Shown piece after piece: positions 21,204-25,314 of a stretch of DNA of 25,314 nt (its first letter is position 1; the number at the start of each line of letters is the position of its first letter). Below the pieces are notes generated by a model. The model had not been told where the DNA came from. It ran no database searches and saw only the letters and a list, made by a program, of their open reading frames with translations. The position numbers were made by a program, and so were the translations under genes. Source of the DNA: an uncultured Lachnospiraceae bacterium (GTDB lineage Bacteria; Bacillota; Clostridia; Lachnospirales; Lachnospiraceae); assembly GCA_934402515.1 (NCBI GenBank), contig CAKRTZ010000032.1, positions 1-25,314 of the forward strand, written 5' to 3'.

Positions 21204-22847
21204 TTATTCTCCCACAGGAATCACGCGTCCGGTTTCCCCATTAACTCTATGGGAAATGGAGATCACGGTACGGTTTGCAGAGACACGTTTCAGTGCCTGC
21301 AGTACCTCTGCCTCCGTCTGGGCATCCAGATTGGCGGTAATCTCATCCAATAACAGTAGTTTTGGTTTCGCCACCGCTGCACGGGCAATGGACAAAAGCT
21401 GCCACTGACCCTGGGAGAACAGCTCCGGCGAGCACTCCGTATCATATCCCTTTTCCAGGTTCTGAATCGTGTCATCCAGTCCTGCTACTACAGCTGCCTC
21501 CCGCACATCCTCCATGGTGAGGGAAGAATCATACAGGGTAATCTGTTCCTTCACCGTGCCGGGAACCCGGTGGAAAGACTGCTCCACATAGCCAAACAAC
21601 TTGCGTTTCTCCTGATCCGGAATCTCCGATGCCGGTTTTCCATCAATCCGTACCTTTCCCTTTTGTGGCTCATACAAGCCAAGAAGCAGTTTGAAAATCG
21701 TGCTTTTACCCGCTCCGGTACGCCCGGCAAGAGTTACCTGCTCCCCTTCTTTTACCCGGAAGGACAGACTGTTAAGAATATTCCGTTCTCCGTAACCAAA
21801 GGTCACATCCTTTAGTTCTACAAAGCTTTCCTTTTCCTGCGATTTACCCTCGGCAACCTTCTCCGGTTTCACAGGAAGTTCCTCCAATCGGAAAAATTCA
21901 TTGATTCGATGAACTCCCGCAATGGCAGACTGAATGGTCTGAATTTCCATCCCTAAGCTTTCCACCGGGGCAAAAATCTGGGAAATATAGTTCATAACTG
22001 CCACTGCAGTTCCGGCAGACATTCCAAACAGGCTTAATACGGTGGCATTTCCCGATGCGGAAAACAGCATCACCACGGCTACGGTTATCGCATTTAAAAT
22101 CAGAATAATCGGTGAGTAAATGGCGTCGTAAAAATTGGTCTTTTCCACTGCCCGATAACTTTCCCCGATATACCGGTCATACTGGGTTTCCATATATTCC
22201 TCTTTATCCAGACTGTGAATGGTGCGGATGTTATGCAAAGTCTCCGGCACATGTCCCGACGCCCGGCTCACTGCACGGCGGTTTTCAATCTGGGCAGCCA
22301 GCATATTTTTCTGTACCACTCTGGTGAACCAGAAAAGAAAAGGCAGCAGCAACAGTAAAACCAGTGCCAGTCCCCGGTTGCGGAACCAGATCACTGCCAG
22401 AATACTGATGATTTTGCAGGCATCTGCAAACATGCTCACAATTCCTGATGTAAACAGATTTTCCACCGTGTCCACATCCCCTACGAACCGGGAGACCACT
22501 GCGCCAGGCTCCTGTTTCGTCAGTTCGTCAGCGGTAAGACGAGTGTATTTATCCATCAGTCCACCCCGAAGGGCATGAGTGATTTTTTGTCCAAATTGAA
22601 TCAGTAATCCCTCTCTCAGACTCTCCGCAATCCCGGTGAGGGCAGTAAATCCAAAATAAAGAAGAATCAGATAAATGGGCACTGCCGCTCCAGCGGTCAT
22701 GGTATCAATCACTTTTCCCAGAATCAACGGAGGCAGCAACGCCAGCACAATGGCACCAACAACGGCACATAGGATTCCCAGTGCCAGAAATTTCCGTTTT
22801 TTTACAGTCTGCCAGATTATGTTTCCCACATTTCCATTGTTTTTCAT
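21204..22847 (-). CDS. ABC exporter half-transporter, degenerate signature (second subunit)
   Basis: A 547-aa TMD-NBD fusion. Residues ~20-310 hold six membrane segments of an ABC exporter. The NBD has Walker A GRTGAGKST (375-383), a Q-loop in GYVEQSF, Walker B LLLLDE and an H-loop in ISHR. The signature reads FSQGQ instead of LSGGQ, so one composite ATP site with its partner is probably weak, typical of heterodimeric exporters. The protein stops soon after the H-loop, which appears normal for this subgroup. Its ATG overlaps the stop of the upstream ABC gene by 4 nt, so the two are translated together. Cargo unknown; drugs, peptides or lipids are possible. Confidence 0.93.
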   Translation of the reverse strand: MKNNGNVGNIIWQTVKKRKFLALGILCAVVGAIVLALLPPLILGKVIDTMTAGAAVPIYLILLYFGFTALTGIAESLREGLLIQFGQKITHALRGGLMDKYTRLTADELTKQEPGAVVSRFVGDVDTVENLFTSGIVSMFADACKIISILAVIWFRNRGLALVLLLLLPFLFWFTRVVQKNMLAAQIENRRAVSRASGHVPETLHNIRTIHSLDKEEYMETQYDRYIGESYRAVEKTNFYDAIYSPIILILNAITVAVVMLFSASGNATVLSLFGMSAGTAVAVMNYISQIFAPVESLGMEIQTIQSAIAGVHRINEFFRLEELPVKPEKVAEGKSQEKESFVELKDVTFGYGERNILNSLSFRVKEGEQVTLAGRTGAGKSTIFKLLLGLYEPQKGKVRIDGKPASEIPDQEKRKLFGYVEQSFHRVPGTVKEQITLYDSSLTMEDVREAAVVAGLDDTIQNLEKGYDTECSPELFSQGQWQLLSIARAAVAKPKLLLLDEITANLDAQTEAEVLQALKRVSANRTVISISHRVNGETGRVIPVGE

Positions 22848-24607
22848 CCGTTTTTCCTCCCTTCCTCCTCCATGCCAGGCAGGGACTGTACCTCATACAA
22901 TCTGGCATATTCCGGGCATTTTCTGCGGATTTCCTCATGGGTACCTGTCACCGTGCGCCCGTCTTCCATCCAGACTACCTGTTCCATCTGGGGAAACAGA
23001 TACAACCTATGGGACAAAATCATAACGATGCTGTCTTTCGCCAGTTCTTTCAGATTGGCAAAGACCTGCTCCTCTGTTTTCCTGTCCAGTGCAGAAAAAG
23101 GGTCATCCAGAATCAGAACCGGACGTTTGTGGCAAAGGGTTCTCGCCAGCGCCAGACGTTGTGCCTGTCCACCGGAAAGCCGGACACCGCTGTTGCCCAC
23201 AATGGTGTTTTCTCCCTTTTCCATCTCCGCAACTTCTTTGTCAAAACAGACCGCTTTCAGGTACTTCCGGGCATCCCCCTTATCTCCTAGTAGGACATTG
23301 TTCCGCACACTGTCATCAAACAGCTCCGGGGCATGTCCCAGATATCCAATGGTTCCCGTCCGCTCCCCGTCCGTCAGTTCCCACAGTTCCTTTCCTCCAA
23401 AGTGGATACTGCCCTGGTAGGGATATTCACATAGAAAAGTTTTGCCCAACGTGGATTTTCCGCAGGCAACCGCTCCGGTCACGCCGATAATGTCTCCAGG
23501 CTTTGCCTCCAGACAGAAATCCTCGTAAATTTTGGTTCCATTGGGATAGGAAAAACTTACATGGGACACCTGCAAAGTTCCAGGCTGTTGTATCCGGCTG
23601 TCGTCCTCATGCTCCTCTGCCTTCATCAGTGGCTTAATACGTTTCCAGGAAACCTGGGCCTTATGCACCGCGTTAAACAGCTTTGCCGCATGGGAGGACT
23701 TCACCGACAATTTGGTAAAGCAGGAAAGAAAAGTGGTAAACGCTGCCACATCCCAGGCTTTCCAGCCAACTCCCAGCACGTTTTTACTTCCGAAATAGAA
23801 GATAAACAGAACGCCTGCCATGGAGATGACCTGGTAAATGGGAGGAAAAGACGCACCCCAGATATTAGCACGAACCGCCGCTTTCTCATAAGCTGTCAGC
23901 TCCTTTTCGTAGGCATCCCTCCGATCCTTCTCGCGTCCATACACACGATAAGTAATGGCATTGGAGGCTCTGTCCAGTGTTGCTGCACTCAAAGCCCCAG
24001 ATTGCTCCTTATAGGCTGCGCCTGTCCGCTGTACGATACCTTTCATTTTCTCTGCCATCACATAGGAAATGGGCGGGAAAAGCATACTGAGAAGTGCCAG
24101 GCGCCAATCGTAAAAGAACAGCATTCCTGCATATGCCAACAGTGCCACGCCTGTATCAAAAACTTCTGTCGTGAATTTCCGCATGCCCTCCGCACAGTCG
24201 TCCACATCCAGAATTGCCTTGGTCATCACATTGCCCGCGCCTTCTTCTTCCAATTCACTGCGGCTTTTATGTACCAGACTGTGATACAGCACCTGTTTCA
24301 TCCGGCGGTTTACGTTATTTGCAAATCTCCGCACATATAAACGTTTGATGTAACGGGAAATCTGCACCACCGCAATGGTCACCACATAGGCGATGACCAG
24401 GGTCAGCATATCGAAAAAAACTCCTTTACCGCCTAAAATATTTACCAGACAGCCTGCCATCTTTCCTTCAAACCAGGGACCCGCCAGCAAGCCCAGATTG
24501 TAAATCAACCCGGAAACCGTCACTGCCAGCAACACTGCCCATTCCATTTTGAAATAAGAAAGAACATGGTCGGACTGAAAATTTTCTGCCTTACTCTGTC
24601 TGCTCAT
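22844..24607 (-). CDS. ABC exporter half-transporter (first subunit)
   Basis: A 587-aa TMD-NBD fusion, partner of the next gene. Six membrane segments occupy ~25-300. The NBD has Walker A GAVACGKST (378-386), where the middle Gly of GxxGxGKS/T is Ala, an intact LSGGQ signature (SGVRLSGGQAQRLALAR), Walker B VLILDDP and an H-loop in LSHR. The Walker B aspartate is followed by Asp rather than the catalytic Glu, so the site formed with this Walker B is likely the non-hydrolytic one, while the partner keeps DE. AAGGAG precedes the ATG. The start lies inside the 3' end of the broken MarR gene, consistent with an original marR-ABC-ABC operon. Confidence 0.93.
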   Translation of the reverse strand: MSRQSKAENFQSDHVLSYFKMEWAVLLAVTVSGLIYNLGLLAGPWFEGKMAGCLVNILGGKGVFFDMLTLVIAYVVTIAVVQISRYIKRLYVRRFANNVNRRMKQVLYHSLVHKSRSELEEEGAGNVMTKAILDVDDCAEGMRKFTTEVFDTGVALLAYAGMLFFYDWRLALLSMLFPPISYVMAEKMKGIVQRTGAAYKEQSGALSAATLDRASNAITYRVYGREKDRRDAYEKELTAYEKAAVRANIWGASFPPIYQVISMAGVLFIFYFGSKNVLGVGWKAWDVAAFTTFLSCFTKLSVKSSHAAKLFNAVHKAQVSWKRIKPLMKAEEHEDDSRIQQPGTLQVSHVSFSYPNGTKIYEDFCLEAKPGDIIGVTGAVACGKSTLGKTFLCEYPYQGSIHFGGKELWELTDGERTGTIGYLGHAPELFDDSVRNNVLLGDKGDARKYLKAVCFDKEVAEMEKGENTIVGNSGVRLSGGQAQRLALARTLCHKRPVLILDDPFSALDRKTEEQVFANLKELAKDSIVMILSHRLYLFPQMEQVVWMEDGRTVTGTHEEIRRKCPEYARLYEVQSLPGMEEEGRKNG

Positions 24608-24774
24608 GGGACTCTCCTTCCACCTCTTCTGTCTGTTCGCTCACTTTATCCACCAGTTTTGCCACATCCTCAAAGCCTGCCCGCCGTGCCGCTGCCATCT
24701 TCTTTCATGGTCTGCAATGTAAATTTGCTTACTTCTCTGGCAATCTTTGTTATTTTTCTGCCTGTCGCGTCCAT
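24591..24774 (-). pseudogene. Remnant of a MarR-type regulator with internal deletion and frameshift
   Basis: Two reading frames meet here. From ATG 24774 the frame reads MDATGRKITKIAREVSKFTLQTMKEDGSGTA, the opening of Lachnospiraceae MarR-type regulators as I remember them, then hits TGA at 24670. In the next frame a tail, RRAGFEDVAKLVDKVSEQTEEVEGESHEQTE, continues to TAA at 24591, overlapping the ABC start by 17 nt. The winged-helix core that should lie between them is missing, so roughly 100 codons appear deleted near 24680-24690. A 10-bp direct duplication, GGAATGGACA/GGAATGGACG, lies over the start (24767-24786 region). The identification rests on N-terminal resemblance and the marR-ABC-ABC context. 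Confidence 0.6.
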
Positions 24775-24795
24775 TCCTGTCCATTCCTTTTGATT

Positions 24796-24833
24796 TAGTT
24801 GTACCTACATCCATTTGGATGATTGTACATCTA
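24796..24833. promoter_or_regulatory. Operator-like dyad upstream of the MarR remnant
   Basis: TAGTTGTACCTACATCCA (24796-24813) and TGGATGATTGTACATCTA (24816-24833) are an inverted repeat matching at 14 of 18 positions with a 2-nt centre. MarR proteins bind such palindromes. A TTGACA (24842-24847, minus strand) with TACAAT (24822-24827) lies over it, but the spacer is only 14 nt, so promoter assignment is weak. Confidence 0.5.
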
Positions 24834-25148
24834 GTTTGAGGTGTCAAGAGATGTGTTTTTCTGCTGAATACATTCCTCAGGTACGGGAACCATATAATTA
24901 AATCGTAAAGAACCTTTTACTTCTTTCTCATCTCCTGGTATACGAATTAAAATATTAGCCTCCTGTTTCTTATCAAAAGAAGATATCGAAACATAATAAT
25001 TTATTTCCTTGACTTGCATAACCGCACCAAAAGCAAATTTATTGCGCTCTGTATATCTAATATTAGGCACTTTAGTGACTCCCCCTTTTTCCTTTTCGTA
25101 CCTTTGAAGATATTGATTGTAGTTCTCGTTGATACGATAAAAATCCAT
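24831..25148 (-). pseudogene. Truncated ToxN/AbiQ-family type III toxin
   Basis: A 105-codon frame. The N-terminal MDFYRINENYNQYLQRYE matches the opening of ToxN/AbiQ endoribonucleases (M-x-FY-x-I-x-x-x-Y-I-x-Y-L). Then come FAFGAVMQVKEINYYVSISSF, corresponding to the family's (F/Y)xGxVxxIxxxxYxxPLTSPK, and GSLRFNYMVPVPEECI, corresponding to LGxINFNNMIPVPE. Family members are about 165-175 aa; this one stops soon after the IPVPE motif, so the C-terminal ~60 residues, including helices that complete the fold, are gone. GGGGG 7-8 nt before the ATG supports the start. The PLTSPK segment is altered to SISSFDKK. Type III toxins are held by a repeated RNA antitoxin upstream; only its terminator-like hairpin is visible here. 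A short functional variant cannot be excluded. Confidence 0.68.
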
Positions 25149-25170
25149 ATTTTATCCCCCTTTGTATAGC

Positions 25171-25201
25171 AAAACAGGGAGATAAGAAACTTATCTCCCT
25201 G
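25171..25201 (-). terminator. Terminator hairpin directly upstream of the ToxN-like frame
   Basis: A perfect 12-bp stem, CAGGGAGATAAG (25175-25186) with CTTATCTCCCTG (25190-25201), AAA loop, followed on the minus strand by TTTT. In type III toxin-antitoxin loci a terminator sits between the antitoxin repeats and the toxin, which is exactly this position. It could also terminate tRNA-Leu transcription. Confidence 0.85.
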
Positions 25202-25264
25202 CAAATTAACAATTCACATTTTAAGCTGAATCTTTATTTTCTAAAGATTTCCTCTCAATGATAG

Positions 25265-25314
25265 TGCGGAAGATGGGACTTGAACCCACACGACTGCAAT
25301 AGCCACAAGATCCT
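25265..25314 (-). tRNA. Partial tRNA-Leu (anticodon NAG), 3' part
   Basis: Running off the right edge, the minus strand shows part of the anticodon loop (AG-G-A), the 3' anticodon stem, a long variable arm that can pair GGCT with AGTC (class II tRNA), the T arm GTGGG-TTCAAGT-CCCAT, and the acceptor CTTCCGC with discriminator A at 25265. The CTTCCGC acceptor strand and long arm fit tRNA-Leu. The anticodon's first base is outside the window. CCA is not encoded. Confidence 0.88.

Noticed and set aside
23561..24340. A 259-codon open frame on the plus strand opposite the first ABC gene
   Set aside because: It is antisense to a clear ABC transporter, has no ribosome site, a Cys/His-rich unpatterned protein and no family resemblance; a shadow of codon bias.
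24641..24847. A 68-codon minus-strand frame over the MarR remnant
   Set aside because: Its product has no recognisable pattern, while the other two frames hold MarR-like ends and end at the ABC start; it is a shadow across the deletion.
24822..24847. TTGACA...TACAAT as the ABC/MarR promoter
   Set aside because: The spacer is 14 nt, too short for a normal sigma-A promoter, and the TTGACA is within the last codons of the ToxN-like frame; kept only as a weak note.

Overview
The window reads as chromosomal DNA of a low-to-mid GC Gram-positive Clostridia, most likely Lachnospiraceae. The signs are strong AGGAGG-type ribosome sites, sigma-A type promoters (TTGaca, 16-18 nt, TAtaaT), the gene order dgt-dnaG-rpoD-trmK, a YlmH/permease/AAA operon, CobW GTPases, and a class A RNase P RNA. 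Genus cannot be fixed from sequence alone. Most of the window is ordinary core genome. The right edge, next to a tRNA-Leu, is a decayed accessory patch.

Layout. 1-102: 5' end of a minus-strand gene, divergent from a nitroreductase (299-841, +) that ends in a strong terminator. 928-3124 (+): pyrB, pyrI and a PHP-domain phosphoesterase, ending in a terminator shared with the opposing operon. 3150-6493 (-): ylmH, a CmpB-type membrane protein with a coiled-coil tail, and a TerB-like/AAA+ ATPase. 6537-6690: structured intergenic region. 6691-8673 (-): two COG0523/CobW GTPases with their own promoter. 8727-9644 (-): membrane-anchored trypsin-like protease. 9661-10085 (-): rnpB with promoter and terminator; this is the only stretch over 300 bases without a protein gene. 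10087-16748 (-): dgt, dnaG, rpoD, trmK and a TGS-type uridine kinase-like protein, tightly spaced and probably one operon for DNA/RNA synthesis and nucleotide handling. 16854-17750 (-) and 17895-19911 (+): an alpha/beta hydrolase divergent from a condensation-superfamily acyltransferase plus a zinc-ribbon membrane protein, with overlapping promoters on a large inverted repeat. 19908-21065 (-): GerMN-type lipoprotein. 21204-24607 (-): heterodimeric ABC exporter pair. 24591-24774 (-): wrecked MarR-type regulator. 24831-25148 (-): C-terminally truncated ToxN/AbiQ-type toxin with its upstream terminator hairpin but no visible antitoxin repeat array. 25265-25314 (-): partial tRNA-Leu.

How it fits together. 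The clearest unexplained material is (i) the tRNA-Leu-flanking remnant, where a type III toxin-antitoxin toxin and a MarR repressor gene are both broken within 600 bp upstream of an intact ABC exporter; (ii) the divergent hydrolase/acyltransferase/zinc-ribbon set, which looks like an acyl-ester making and breaking module under shared control; (iii) the paired CobW GTPases, one His-rich with CxCC, the other lacking CxCC but carrying a C-terminal domain resembling that of YcgQ/DUF1980; and (iv) an in-frame 45-bp triplicated repeat in the housekeeping sigma factor. All family names come from reading the proteins by eye; no database search was run.
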